Origin: Deltaproteobacteria bacterium
GTDB taxonomy: Bacteria; Desulfobacterota; Syntrophia; Syntrophales; UBA5619
Direction: 5' to 3'
DNA length: 64,000 nucleotides
Assembly (NCBI GenBank): GCA_021372695.1
Contig: JAJFTY010000054.1
Location: forward strand, 62,001 to 126,000
Notes under the pieces: generated by a model
Told to the model about the DNA's origin: nothing
Databases searched by the model: none
What the model saw: only the letters and a program-made list of their open reading frames with translations
Program-made: the position numbers and the translations under genes
Shown here: piece after piece, positions 44,805 to 53,216 of the stretch
Layout of the letters: every line of letters starts with the position of its first letter
Position numbering within the stretch: position 1 is the stretch's first letter

Positions 44805-45668
44805 GTGGTGACCAGGATCCTTGGGCTGAAGATCGACGTCGATACCTATCAGGGGATGAAACGGGGCGTCCCCTGCCTCCTTTCGCTGCTGCGCCAGGAG
44901 GGGCTCAAGGCCACTTTCTTTCTCAGCATCGGGCCGGACGCCTCGGGCCGCGCCGTTCTGCAGATGCTGAAAAACCCCCGCTTCCTGAAGAAGATGGTGC
45001 GGTCGCGTGCGGCCACACTCTATGGTTTCAGGACGGCCCTGTACGGAACACTCCTCCCGTCACCGAAGATCGCGCTCTCCTTCCCCGGCCTCGTTCGGCA
45101 GATCATGACGGAAGGCCATGAGGTGCAGTTTCACGCCTGGGATCACCGGCGCTGGCAGGACGAACTCCTGGAACGGCCGGAAGCCTGGATCGGAGAGTGG
45201 TTCAACCGCGGCATCGATGGGTTCGCAGCGCTGACGGGAAAGAGGCCCACCGCCTTCGGCGCTCCGGCCTGGCTGATCGATGACCGTGTTCTCGACCTGG
45301 TCCGGGGACGACATTTCGATTATCTCAGCTGCACGAGGGCAAAAGAGCCCTTTATCCACCTGGGAGCGGATCTGGTCGAGATCCCCTCCGATCTTCCCTG
45401 TTTCGAGGAGGTGGGGATCGAGGAGGGTGAACGGAGGATTCTGGATGAGCTCTCTGCGGGAGGCATCCATGTGCTGCCGGTCCATGCCGAGATGGAGGGC
45501 GGGATCGGCGGTGAGGCTTTCCTTCGGCTTCTCCGGGCCGCCGTGAGAGCCCGCTATGAGATCCTCCCGCTCCAGGCGATCCTCTCTCTTCTGCCGAAAA
45601 ATCAACTCGCTTCCCGAAAGTTTCGCATGGCGCTCCTGCCGGGTCGCGCCGTTCCCTGTGCCGTTTGA
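44805..45668 (+). CDS. arnD: 4-deoxy-4-formamido-L-arabinose-phosphoundecaprenol deformylase
   Basis: 287 residues from GTG. It is a NodB-fold polysaccharide deacetylase: LKIDVDTYQGMKRG gives the Asp-containing motif 1, then GHEVQFHAWDHRRWQDEL motif 2 with two metal histidines. GAPAWLIDD and a later His in VLPVHAEMEGG follow. ArnD removes the formyl group from the undecaprenyl-linked sugar so that ArnT can transfer free L-Ara4N. GAGGGGGG precedes the start. It is the last gene of the operon; no ArnE/ArnF flippase genes follow. Confidence 0.88.
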   Translation: MVTRILGLKIDVDTYQGMKRGVPCLLSLLRQEGLKATFFLSIGPDASGRAVLQMLKNPRFLKKMVRSRAATLYGFRTALYGTLLPSPKIALSFPGLVRQIMTEGHEVQFHAWDHRRWQDELLERPEAWIGEWFNRGIDGFAALTGKRPTAFGAPAWLIDDRVLDLVRGRHFDYLSCTRAKEPFIHLGADLVEIPSDLPCFEEVGIEEGERRILDELSAGGIHVLPVHAEMEGGIGGEAFLRLLRAAVRARYEILPLQAILSLLPKNQLASRKFRMALLPGRAVPCAV

Positions 45669-45786
45669 TCGAGCAATACCCGCTGCCTTCGCCGGTCCGA
45701 TGGTCCGGATCCCACCGTCCGTCCGAAGGCCTCCCTCGTCTAATCCCGGGATATTCCGAGGGATGCAAACAAAACGCATATCTTTG

Positions 45787-45815
45787 TTGACCGGGAATGG
45801 TAAATCTGATATCAA
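45787..45815 (+). promoter_or_regulatory. Possible promoter of the first ABC importer
   Basis: TTGACC at 45787-45792, a 17-base spacer and TATCAA at 45810-45815, giving a leader of about 145 bases. The remainder of the 299-base gap after arnD has no recognised element. Confidence 0.35.
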
Positions 45816-45967
45816 CGTTCCGCATAGCAAAAGCTTCCGATTTCTCCTTTCAAGAACAGAACCAGGGATGAACAGATTGGCTGTAGCGATGTTGCAGTGA
45901 CCTAGCATCCGGTATTGTATCTCAACAGCGGCTTAAGAACATAAATTTAACCATGGGAGGTTGGCGT

Positions 45968-46975
45968 ATGAAACGTTCAGGTTTTGTATGTGTTGTTGTG
46001 TTCATGGCCATGTGTCTGGCAATCAGCGCATTCGCCGCTGAGAAAGTGACCGTTTATACGTCCCTCGAAACGGACGAGACGGTCAAATATCTCGAGGTTG
46101 CCAGAAGGGAGTTGCCGGACTTGGATATCAATGTCATCCGTCTTTCCACCGGTGAACTGGGTGCCCGCATGCTGGCGGAAAAGGACAACCCCCAGGCGGA
46201 TCTGGTGTGGGGCTGGGCCGTGACCGACATGGAACAGTTCGTCCCGAGGGGCCTTCTGGTGCCCTACAAACCCAAAGGCGTGGAGAGGCTCGAAAAACGT
46301 TTCGTTCATCCCCAGTTCATGTACACCGGCATTGACATGTACATTGCCGCCTTCTGCGTGAACACCAAGGTCATGCAGGAGAAGAACCTTCCCATGCCCA
46401 AGGGGTGGAACGATCTTCTTGATCCCAGATTCAAAGGCCTCGTCACCATGCCCAACCCGGTCGCCTCCGGCACGGGTTTCCTCCAGATCGCGAGCATCCT
46501 CCAGATGTACGGCGCGAAAGAGGGCAAGGAAGACGGCTGGGAATTCCTGAAAAAGCTGGACAAGAATATCGGCCAGTACATCAAGAGCGGATCGCGTCCG
46601 GCCAAGATGACGGCTGCAGGCGAGTTTGCCGTGGGGGCCTCTTTCGAATTCGTGGTGGCCGAATTGATCAAGCAGGGCTTCCCGGTGAAGTTCGTCTTCC
46701 CGATCGAGGGCGCGGGGTATGAAGTGGAGGCCAATGCCCTGATGAAGGGTGCGAAGAATCCCAATGCGGCCAAGAAGTTCCTGGATTGGGCCATTACGGA
46801 CAATGCCATGAAAGCCTACTCCGCATTCAAACACGGGGTGACCCTGCCCGGGATCCCCTCCCGCCCGGATCTGCCGAAACTCTCCGAAATCAAACTCTAC
46901 CCCATGGATTTTGCATGGCAGGCCAAGAACGCCCCCGACATCAAGAAGAAGTGGGAGACCCTCTTCTCCAAGTAG
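45968..46975 (+). CDS. ABC transporter substrate-binding protein, iron/2-aminoethylphosphonate type (1)
   Basis: 335 residues from ATG at 45968, with GGGAGGTT upstream. Signal peptide residues 1-24, cleavage likely AFA|AEK. The mature protein begins VTVYTSLETDE. GWNDLLDPRFKGLVTMPNPVASGTGF and IKSGSRPAKMTAAGEFAVGASFEF are the segments that, from memory, mark the AepX/PhnS-like group of the Fe3+-type family. That family holds proteins for phosphonates, amines, thiamine and iron. No iron-ligand tyrosine pair was evident, so an organic ligand is more likely. It begins the importer operon; a strong hairpin separates it from the ATPase gene. Confidence 0.85.
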   Translation: MKRSGFVCVVVFMAMCLAISAFAAEKVTVYTSLETDETVKYLEVARRELPDLDINVIRLSTGELGARMLAEKDNPQADLVWGWAVTDMEQFVPRGLLVPYKPKGVERLEKRFVHPQFMYTGIDMYIAAFCVNTKVMQEKNLPMPKGWNDLLDPRFKGLVTMPNPVASGTGFLQIASILQMYGAKEGKEDGWEFLKKLDKNIGQYIKSGSRPAKMTAAGEFAVGASFEFVVAELIKQGFPVKFVFPIEGAGYEVEANALMKGAKNPNAAKKFLDWAITDNAMKAYSAFKHGVTLPGIPSRPDLPKLSEIKLYPMDFAWQAKNAPDIKKKWETLFSK

Positions 46976-46982
46976 CATGAAA

Positions 46983-47029
46983 TGCCGGTCATCCTGCTGT
47001 AGTCAGGATGACCGGCACGAACTTTTTTT
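46983..47029 (+). terminator. Strong hairpin between binding-protein and ATPase genes
   Basis: A perfect 14-bp stem (TGCCGGTCATCCTG with its complement) has a seven-base loop. Five bases after the stem comes a run of seven T residues. It starts seven bases after the binding-protein stop. Such hairpins usually raise binding-protein output by partial termination or by protecting the 3' end. Full termination is possible. Confidence 0.8.
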
Positions 47030-47036
47030 ACCCCTG

Positions 47037-47050
47037 GTTCTGTATAGAAC
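47037..47050. promoter_or_regulatory. Short palindrome before the ATPase gene, possible GntR site
   Basis: GTTCT-GTAT-AGAAC is a perfect 5-4-5 dyad 26 bases before the ATPase start. It shares CTGTATA with the better site upstream of the transaldolase gene, so both could bind the GntR protein of this cluster. Confidence 0.35.
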
Positions 47051-47076
47051 TCTCAACATCTATGCGAGGATAGACG

Positions 47077-48162
47077 ATGGCCAGAGATCTCAAACTGGAA
47101 AATCTCACCAAGCACTACGGGAATCTCACAGCCGTGGATCATGTGAACCTGGAGATCAAGGAGGGGGAGTTCATCTGCTTTCTGGGACCCAGCGGTTGCG
47201 GAAAAACCACGATCCTCAGGATGATCACCGGATTCGAGACGGTCACCTCGGGGAGCGTGATTTTCAACGATCGCGTGATCAACGATCTCATCCCCAAGAA
47301 GCGTGAATTCGGGATTGTGTTCCAGTCCTACGCGCTTTTCCCGAACATGACCGTGGAGGAGAACATCGCCTTCGGCCTGAAGATGCGGAAGATGCCGAAG
47401 AAGTTCGTCGCGGAACGGGTGGACAAGATGCTCGAACTGATCGGCCTCTCCGACTGGCGCAGACTCTATCCGGCCCAACTCTCCGGAGGGCAGCAGCAGC
47501 GCGTCGCCCTGGTCAGGGCTCTGGCCCCGGATCCCCAGGTCCTGCTCCTTGACGAGCCCCTGAGCGCCCTTGATGCGAAAATCAGGCTCCGCCTGCGGGC
47601 GGAGATCAAGCGCCTGCAGCAGGAGTTGAAAAAGACGATGATCCATGTGACCCACGACCAGGAAGAGGCGCTCTCCATTGCCGACCGCGTCGTCGTCATG
47701 GAGAAGGGTGAATTCCGTCAGGTCGGACGGCCGATCGACATCTACAAGAATCCGAGCTGCAACTTCGTGGCGGACTTCGTGGGGACCTCCAACTTCTTCG
47801 AAGGCCGCCGCAACGCCGATGTCGTCGATATCGGCTGCCGGAAGATCCGGGTGACCCGCAACGGCAACGGTGCGCAAGAGAGGGTCACGCTGGCCATCCG
47901 TCCGGAGAATGTCGAGGTTTTCAAGCAGGATTCCGCCCCCGAGGTGCCCGAACCGATGAACCTCCTGACCGGCCGCATCGCGGTCGTGGTCTTCCAGGGG
48001 GCGGCCGTCCGGCTTCTCATCCAGGCGGGGCAGGAGGAGATCATCTCCGACATCATCGAAAAGGAGTTCGAGCAGCGCGGACTGAAGCAGGGGGATCAGG
48101 TCTATGTCTACTGTTCGCCCGAATCCTACCTGGTGTTTCCCGAAGGAGGGGGAAAGCAATGA
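47077..48162 (+). CDS. ABC transporter ATP-binding protein (1), MalK/PotA-like
   Basis: 361 residues. Walker A GPSGCGKT at 37-44, signature LSGGQQQRVALVRAL, Walker B LLLDEPLSALDAK and switch His in IHVTHDQEEAL. The C-terminal 120 residues are a TOBE regulatory domain (LAIRPENVEVF). It powers uptake through the fused permease whose start overlaps its stop (ATGA). It pairs with the binding protein at 45968. Closest overall type is the Fe3+/spermidine/phosphonate importer ATPase. Confidence 0.92.
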   Translation: MARDLKLENLTKHYGNLTAVDHVNLEIKEGEFICFLGPSGCGKTTILRMITGFETVTSGSVIFNDRVINDLIPKKREFGIVFQSYALFPNMTVEENIAFGLKMRKMPKKFVAERVDKMLELIGLSDWRRLYPAQLSGGQQQRVALVRALAPDPQVLLLDEPLSALDAKIRLRLRAEIKRLQQELKKTMIHVTHDQEEALSIADRVVVMEKGEFRQVGRPIDIYKNPSCNFVADFVGTSNFFEGRRNADVVDIGCRKIRVTRNGNGAQERVTLAIRPENVEVFKQDSAPEVPEPMNLLTGRIAVVVFQGAAVRLLIQAGQEEIISDIIEKEFEQRGLKQGDQVYVYCSPESYLVFPEGGGKQ

Positions 48163-49907
48163 GCCCTGTCGTTCCTTCCGGAAAGGGAATATCCGGCTGG
48201 TTCACGGCCGACAACCTCTTCACCTGGGTGATCATGGTCATCCTGATGGTGATCCTGACCGTCTTTCTGCTCTATCCGGTGGTGGACATCTGCCGGCTCA
48301 GCTTCATCAAGGACGGGGCTTTGACCCTGAGTAACTATACCGACTATTTTTCCGATCCCAGGATCTTCCGCTCCTTCTACAACAGCATGTATGTCTCTCT
48401 GGTGACGATGGTCGTCACGACGGTGCTGGCTTTTCTGTTTGCCTACGGTCTGACGCGCACGACCATGCCCGGGAAGGGGTTTTTCTACACGGTCTCCACG
48501 CTTCCCCTGATCGCGCCGACGATCATCCAGGCCCTGGCGCTGATCCTGCTTTTCGGTCGCAACGGCGTGATTACGCGCTACATGCTCGACACGAGCTGGA
48601 ACATCTACGGTGCCACGGGCATCATCGTGGGAGAGGTCCTCTACTGTTTCCCCAACGCCCTCTTCATCCTCTATACGACCCTGTCCGCGGTCGACACGCG
48701 GCTGGACGAGGCCGCCCAGAGCCTGGGCGCCTCGGCCATGAAGACCTTCTTCAAGGTGACCCTCCCCTCGGCCAAATACGGCATCGCCAGCGCCGCGGCG
48801 CTTTGTTTCAACCTGACCATCACCGACTTCGGCATCCCTGTGGTGATCGGAGGGGACTATTCGGTTCTGGCGACGGAAATCGTCAACAAGGTCTTCGGCA
48901 TGCAGCGGTTCGATCTGGGAGCGACGATCAGCGTGATTCTCCTGATCCCCTCCATCTCGGCTTTTGCGATCAACTACTACCTGACCCGGAAGAGCTATGC
49001 GATGATCAGCGGCCAGGCCCGCCCGTTCATCCAGCCTTCCCGGCCGCTCAAGAAATGGGGCTTCACCATCTACTCGGCGCTCATCTGCGCCAGCATCCTG
49101 CTGGTGTTTGTTACGGTCTTTCTGGGATCCTTCGTCCGGACTTGGCCTTACGATTTCTCCCTCACCCTCAAGCATTTCGACTTTCCGTCGCTCGGGGCGA
49201 GCGTGCCCATCTGGACCGCGTTCTGGAACAGCGTCCTGGAGCCGGGGCCGGTGCGGGAAATGATCGCCATCAAATACGCCCCCATCTGGACCAGCCTTCT
49301 GGTCTCCCTGGTGGTGGCCGTGATCGGGGCCTCGATCACGCTCGTGGCTTCATACATCATCGAAAAGAAGAAGCCCAAAGGTGAACAGCTTCTCTACGCC
49401 CTCTCCGTTCTGCCGGCGGCCATTCCCGGCGTGGTGCTCGGTCTGGGATACGTCCTGGCCTTCAACAAACCCTACTTTCTGATCTACGGAACCATCTGGA
49501 TCATCATCATCAACGTCGTCATCGCCAACTTTACGCTGGGGGTGCTCTCCGGGACCGCGAATCTCAAACAGATCGACAAATCAGTCGAGGAGGCCGCGGT
49601 CAGCCTGGGTGCGGGTCCCGTAACGACGTTCACGAAGATCGTCTTTCCGCTCTCCAAGGTGGCCTTCTTCTCGACGACCACCTTCTACTTCATGCGCTCG
49701 ATGACCACGATCAGCGCAGTTCTGTTCCTGGTATCGGCGCAAATCAAACTGGCCGCCATCGAGATCATCTTTCTCGACGTAGACGGCCGCACGGCGAGTG
49801 CCAACGCCATGTGTACCGTGGTCGTGCTGATCGTCGCCCTGTTTCTGATCGTCATGCGGATTACGACGGGCACTTCGGGCCTTTCCGGGATGAGTGCGAC
49901 GAAATGA
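48159..49907 (+). CDS. ABC transporter permease (1), two fused membrane domains
   Basis: 582 residues with about twelve helices and two permease units in one chain, as in FbpB/ThiP and phosphonate-type importers. Each unit has an EAA loop that docks on the ATPase: DEAAQSLGASAMKTFFKVTLP near 183 and EEAAVSLGAGPVTTFTKIVFP near 476. The first periplasmic loop is short. It starts inside the ATPase stop codon. With the ATPase and binding protein it forms a complete importer. Confidence 0.9.
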   Translation: MSPVVPSGKGISGWFTADNLFTWVIMVILMVILTVFLLYPVVDICRLSFIKDGALTLSNYTDYFSDPRIFRSFYNSMYVSLVTMVVTTVLAFLFAYGLTRTTMPGKGFFYTVSTLPLIAPTIIQALALILLFGRNGVITRYMLDTSWNIYGATGIIVGEVLYCFPNALFILYTTLSAVDTRLDEAAQSLGASAMKTFFKVTLPSAKYGIASAAALCFNLTITDFGIPVVIGGDYSVLATEIVNKVFGMQRFDLGATISVILLIPSISAFAINYYLTRKSYAMISGQARPFIQPSRPLKKWGFTIYSALICASILLVFVTVFLGSFVRTWPYDFSLTLKHFDFPSLGASVPIWTAFWNSVLEPGPVREMIAIKYAPIWTSLLVSLVVAVIGASITLVASYIIEKKKPKGEQLLYALSVLPAAIPGVVLGLGYVLAFNKPYFLIYGTIWIIIINVVIANFTLGVLSGTANLKQIDKSVEEAAVSLGAGPVTTFTKIVFPLSKVAFFSTTTFYFMRSMTTISAVLFLVSAQIKLAAIEIIFLDVDGRTASANAMCTVVVLIVALFLIVMRITTGTSGLSGMSATK

Positions 49908-49923
49908 CGGGGGGCATGAGAAC

Positions 49924-50694
49924 ATGAATGTCATCGATCCGAACAATCCCATTCCCAAATACCTGCAGATCAGCGCCTGGATCAGGGAACTGATCCAGTC
50001 GGGGAGATACGAGAAGGGGGCCTCGCTGCCTTCGGAGGTGGAGCTGGCAAGGATCTGTCAGGTGAATCGCAATACGCTCCGGCAGGCCATTTCGGAGCTG
50101 AGTACGGCGGGGGTGCTGCGGCGGGAAAAGGGACGGGGGACTTTCGTCTGCGCAGAGACCCCCCTGGCGATCACGCACAAGCTCAAGAGCATTTCCAGCT
50201 TCAGCGCCGATCTGCACGAACTGGGGATCAGAGAGAAGACCCGGATCGTCAAGAAGGGCCAGGAAGAGGCGAAGGAGCAGGTGGCCAAGAAGCTGATCCT
50301 GGGACCGAACGCTAAGGTGGTCGCCATCCGCCGACTGCGCACGGGTAACGATGTGCCCTTCATTTACGAGGAGAGTTTTCTCCCCGCAACGAAATTTTCG
50401 GAGATTCTGAAGATGGACCTGACCGGCTCCATGTATCAGATCATCGACGAATGTTTCAACGTCACCCTGGCCCGGTCCGACCAGACCATTCGTGCGATCA
50501 ATCTCAAGGGCCGCATCGCCTCATACTTGGGTCTTCCCGAGAACTCGGCAGCCTTCTTCATGGAGAGCCTGACCTTCGACGAGAACAATATCCCCGTGGA
50601 ACTGCTCCATTCTTATTACCGGGGTGACAAGTACGTCTTTGAAGTTGAGCTGGGGCGCTACCATATTGAGGAAGACAAGGTTCATCACGATTAG
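49924..50694 (+). CDS. GntR-family (HutC/UTRA) transcriptional regulator
   Basis: 256 residues from ATG at 49924. Winged helix at about 7-75: IPKYLQISAWIRELIQSGRYEKG, then SLPSEVELARICQVNRNTLRQAISEL, then GVLRREKGRGTFV. A UTRA effector domain follows (about 95-250), with the usual RLRTGNDVPFIYEESFLP. UTRA domains sense small sugars, amines, histidine-pathway intermediates or phosphonates (PhnF). It lies 16 bases after the importer permease and before the catabolic genes, so it likely controls both in response to the imported compound or a product. A matching operator-like site lies 22 bases after its stop. Confidence 0.9.
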   Translation: MNVIDPNNPIPKYLQISAWIRELIQSGRYEKGASLPSEVELARICQVNRNTLRQAISELSTAGVLRREKGRGTFVCAETPLAITHKLKSISSFSADLHELGIREKTRIVKKGQEEAKEQVAKKLILGPNAKVVAIRRLRTGNDVPFIYEESFLPATKFSEILKMDLTGSMYQIIDECFNVTLARSDQTIRAINLKGRIASYLGLPENSAAFFMESLTFDENNIPVELLHSYYRGDKYVFEVELGRYHIEEDKVHHD

Positions 50695-50716
50695 GTTGCG
50701 TTTCCGGTGGACATCC

Positions 50717-50743
50717 TGTATATACATCTAAACAATGTACAGG
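50717..50743. promoter_or_regulatory. Candidate operator of the GntR/UTRA regulator
   Basis: TGTATATACA at 50717-50726 is a perfect dyad that fits the HutC-family consensus GT-N-TA-N-AC. It lies in a larger inverted repeat, CCTGTA (50715-50720) with TACAGG (50738-50743). It lies directly upstream of the transaldolase-like gene and downstream of the regulator gene. Confidence 0.55.
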
Positions 50744-50767
50744 AATCCAGTTTGACAAGGAGGAATA

Positions 50768-51970
50768 ATGAATAAGGTTAATATGTTGGAGAAACTGGTC
50801 GCGGTCAGCCCCGGCATGGAAATTTGGTGGGATTCCTCGCCGGTCATCTTCGAAAACTGGTGCCGGAAGTTGCTCGTCAAAACCCCGGAGGAAGGCGAGC
50901 AGGAGGTGCTCCAGTGCCAATTTGCGAGGATGTACGACGGGAAGAATCCTGACGCCTGGCTCTTCCGCGGCGTAACGACCAATCCCTCCCTCTCCCTCCA
51001 GGCGATCAAGGATAACGAGCCCTACTGGAAGGGTGTGGTGAAGGGAATGATCGAGGAGAATCCGGGAATCGACAAGGAGTCCCTCTTCTGGCTCCTCTAC
51101 AAGGAGATCATCCGGCGTGGCTCGACGATGTTCCTCCCACTCTTCGAGAAGAGCGGCCACAAGGAGGGGTACCTTTCCGGACAGGTGGACCCGCGCAAGT
51201 GCTACGACCGGGACGTCATGCTCAAACAGGCCTACGATCTGGCTTCCATCAATCCCAACGTCATGATCAAGGTCCCGGGCACCAAGGAGGGGTACGAGGT
51301 GATCGAAATCCTCACGGCCCAGGGGATCGCCACGAACAACACCCTGACGTTTGTGCTATCGCAGCTCATGGACTGCGCCAAGTCCGTGCAGCGGGGGCTG
51401 GAGAAGGCCAAGGCCAATCACGTGGATCTGACCCGCTGGCGCTCCGTGATCACCCACATGGAGGCGCGCTACGGCGATCTGGGAGGGCTGCGTGATTTTG
51501 CCAAGGAAAAGGGCGTCGAGCTTTCCGAGGGCGAGGTCCGCTGGGCGGAACTGGCGATTTTCAAGAAGGCCTACCGGCTCATCAAGGAGAGGAAGTACCC
51601 GAGCAAGCTCCTCTCCTGTTCGCTCCGGGTGGGGCCGAAGGTGGACGGTACGCTGCGGGTCTGGCACCTTGAGGAGAAGGCGGGTGCCAACATCGTGGTC
51701 ACCTGCCCGCCGGGCTTCATCGACGAGGTGATCCATTTCCCCGGCCAGGAGAACATCGTCTTCGAGAAGGGGAGGATCGACCGGGAGATCCCGAAGGAAA
51801 CGCTGGAGAAGTTGCTTCGGATCCCCTATTTCGCGCGGGCCTACGCCGAGGACGGCTATACCCGCGACGAATACAGGACCCTTCCTCCGCTGATCAAGAC
51901 AGCGGAACAGTTCAGCAAGGCAACCGACGACATGGTGGCGTTTGTCGGGAAATGTATCGATGAAAAATAG
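50768..51970 (+). CDS. Transaldolase-family protein of unusual context
   Basis: 400 residues. Transaldolase (beta/alpha)8 signatures are intact: FRGVTTNPSL at 66-75, SGQVDPR near 137-143 and NVMIKVPGTKEGYEVIE with the Schiff-base lysine Lys168. GIATNNTLTFVLSQ follows, where the second T of transaldolases would lie. It is longer than the TalA/TalB (about 317) and FSA-type (about 220) proteins, with a 20-residue N-terminal extension and a larger C-terminal part. A three-carbon ketol or aldol transfer through a lysine imine is therefore expected, but no sugar-phosphate gene is nearby. AAGGAGG precedes the ATG. Confidence 0.82.
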   Translation: MNKVNMLEKLVAVSPGMEIWWDSSPVIFENWCRKLLVKTPEEGEQEVLQCQFARMYDGKNPDAWLFRGVTTNPSLSLQAIKDNEPYWKGVVKGMIEENPGIDKESLFWLLYKEIIRRGSTMFLPLFEKSGHKEGYLSGQVDPRKCYDRDVMLKQAYDLASINPNVMIKVPGTKEGYEVIEILTAQGIATNNTLTFVLSQLMDCAKSVQRGLEKAKANHVDLTRWRSVITHMEARYGDLGGLRDFAKEKGVELSEGEVRWAELAIFKKAYRLIKERKYPSKLLSCSLRVGPKVDGTLRVWHLEEKAGANIVVTCPPGFIDEVIHFPGQENIVFEKGRIDREIPKETLEKLLRIPYFARAYAEDGYTRDEYRTLPPLIKTAEQFSKATDDMVAFVGKCIDEK

Positions 51971-51999
51971 GAGGACTCACTGAAAGGAGAGGAAAAAGT

Positions 52000-53094
52000 A
52001 TGAAACCCCTGAAGGATTGGTTTGTTCCATGGCTTCTGACCGCCCGGGAGTACAACACCGCCATACTCGACAAGGCCTGGGCGAAGCCCGATTACGGTCG
52101 TCTGATGCTCAATGAGAATCCGGTGCCCCCGTCGGACAAGGTGATCAAGGCGGTGACCGATATCCTCTCCAAGGGGAACCGTTATCCGGACAGCATGCTC
52201 CGGCTGCGGACCAAACTGGGAAAGCTCCACAACCTGGGACCGAACAACATCGGCCTGTGCAATGGCTCTTCCGAGATCATCGACTGCATGATGCGGATCT
52301 TCCTGGAACCCGGAGATGAATTCATCGTTTCCAATCCGACGTTCGGACTCTTCCCCCCGCGGGCGGAACTGGTCGGCGGGAAGGTGATTTCTGTGCCCCT
52401 GCGCAAGGAGGACCTCCAGTACGACACGGATGCCATGCTCAAGGCCATCACCCCCAAAACCAAGCTGATGCTCGTCATCAACCCCAACAACCCAACAGGC
52501 ATCTTCATCGACGACAAGGACCTGATCCGTTTCTGCGAGACGGGGATCCCCCTCTGCGTCGACGAGGCCTACCTGGACTACCACCCCCAGATTCCCTCGA
52601 AGGACTTCCTGCTCAAGAAGTATCCGCAGGTGTTCCTCTCCCACACCTTCTCGAAGGCTTACGGGTTTGCCGGCATCCGCTTCGGGTATGTGGTCGGTAC
52701 CGAGGAGATGGTCGCTGCATTCAACCGGATGTTCCTGCCCTGGAACGTGAGCCTGATGGCGATGGCCGCGGCCGAGGCGATCCTCGACAACCCGGAGGAA
52801 CTGGCCGCCAAGGTGAAGCACAACAACCGCTGGATGGAGATCTTCACCAAGGAACTGGTCCAGGTGGGATTGAAACCTTTCCCGGCCCACGGCAATTACA
52901 TGCTCATCGACGCCACCATGACCGGCAAAGCCACCGCCCAGATTCTGGCGGCAGCATTGGAGATGGAGCATATCTTCCTCAAGAGCATCTCTCCGATCCA
53001 CGGCAAAGACGGTTATTTCCGGGTGACGCCGGGCGTGGACGCAGAAAACGAGCGCTTTATCCGTTTCGTCCACAACTACTTCGGGAAACGTTAA
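52000..53094 (+). CDS. Class I/II aminotransferase, HisC/CobD-like
   Basis: 364 residues. PLP enzyme fold type I: LNENPVPPSDKVIKAV start, GSSEIIDCMMRIFLEPGDE, cofactor Asn in NPNNPTG at 161-167, DEAYLDY at 188-194 and PLP lysine Lys219 in SHTFSKAYGFAGIRFGY. This is the histidinol-phosphate aminotransferase / threonine-phosphate decarboxylase group, many members of which act on phosphorylated or otherwise anionic amino compounds. AAAGGAGAGG precedes the ATG, 29 bases after the transaldolase stop. With the transaldolase it suggests processing of an amino-aldol skeleton, which is an inference. Confidence 0.85.
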   Translation: MKPLKDWFVPWLLTAREYNTAILDKAWAKPDYGRLMLNENPVPPSDKVIKAVTDILSKGNRYPDSMLRLRTKLGKLHNLGPNNIGLCNGSSEIIDCMMRIFLEPGDEFIVSNPTFGLFPPRAELVGGKVISVPLRKEDLQYDTDAMLKAITPKTKLMLVINPNNPTGIFIDDKDLIRFCETGIPLCVDEAYLDYHPQIPSKDFLLKKYPQVFLSHTFSKAYGFAGIRFGYVVGTEEMVAAFNRMFLPWNVSLMAMAAAEAILDNPEELAAKVKHNNRWMEIFTKELVQVGLKPFPAHGNYMLIDATMTGKATAQILAAALEMEHIFLKSISPIHGKDGYFRVTPGVDAENERFIRFVHNYFGKR

Positions 53095-53106
53095 AAACAG
53101 GCTCCA

Positions 53107-53138
53107 CCCTGACCTCCCCGTCACGGGGGAGGTCAGGG
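53107..53138 (+). terminator. Hairpin between the aminotransferase and etfB
   Basis: CCCTGACCTCCCC and GGGGAGGTCAGGG pair over 13 bases with a six-base loop. It lacks a T-run, so it may mark a processed transcript end or a weak terminator dividing the cluster into two units. Confidence 0.6.
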
Positions 53139-53216
53139 CGATTCGGGATTTCCCCGGATGAAGGTGGAGAGAATTTCGTCTGATACCGGTCCGACAAGAA
53201 TGCAGGACTCCCTTCC

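Noticed and set aside
45968..53094. Pure 2-aminoethylphosphonate catabolic operon
   Set aside because: The binding proteins and the UTRA regulator fit, but there is no PhnW, PhnX, PhnA, C-P lyase or other phosphonate-cleaving gene; the aminotransferase is HisC-like, not PhnW-like.
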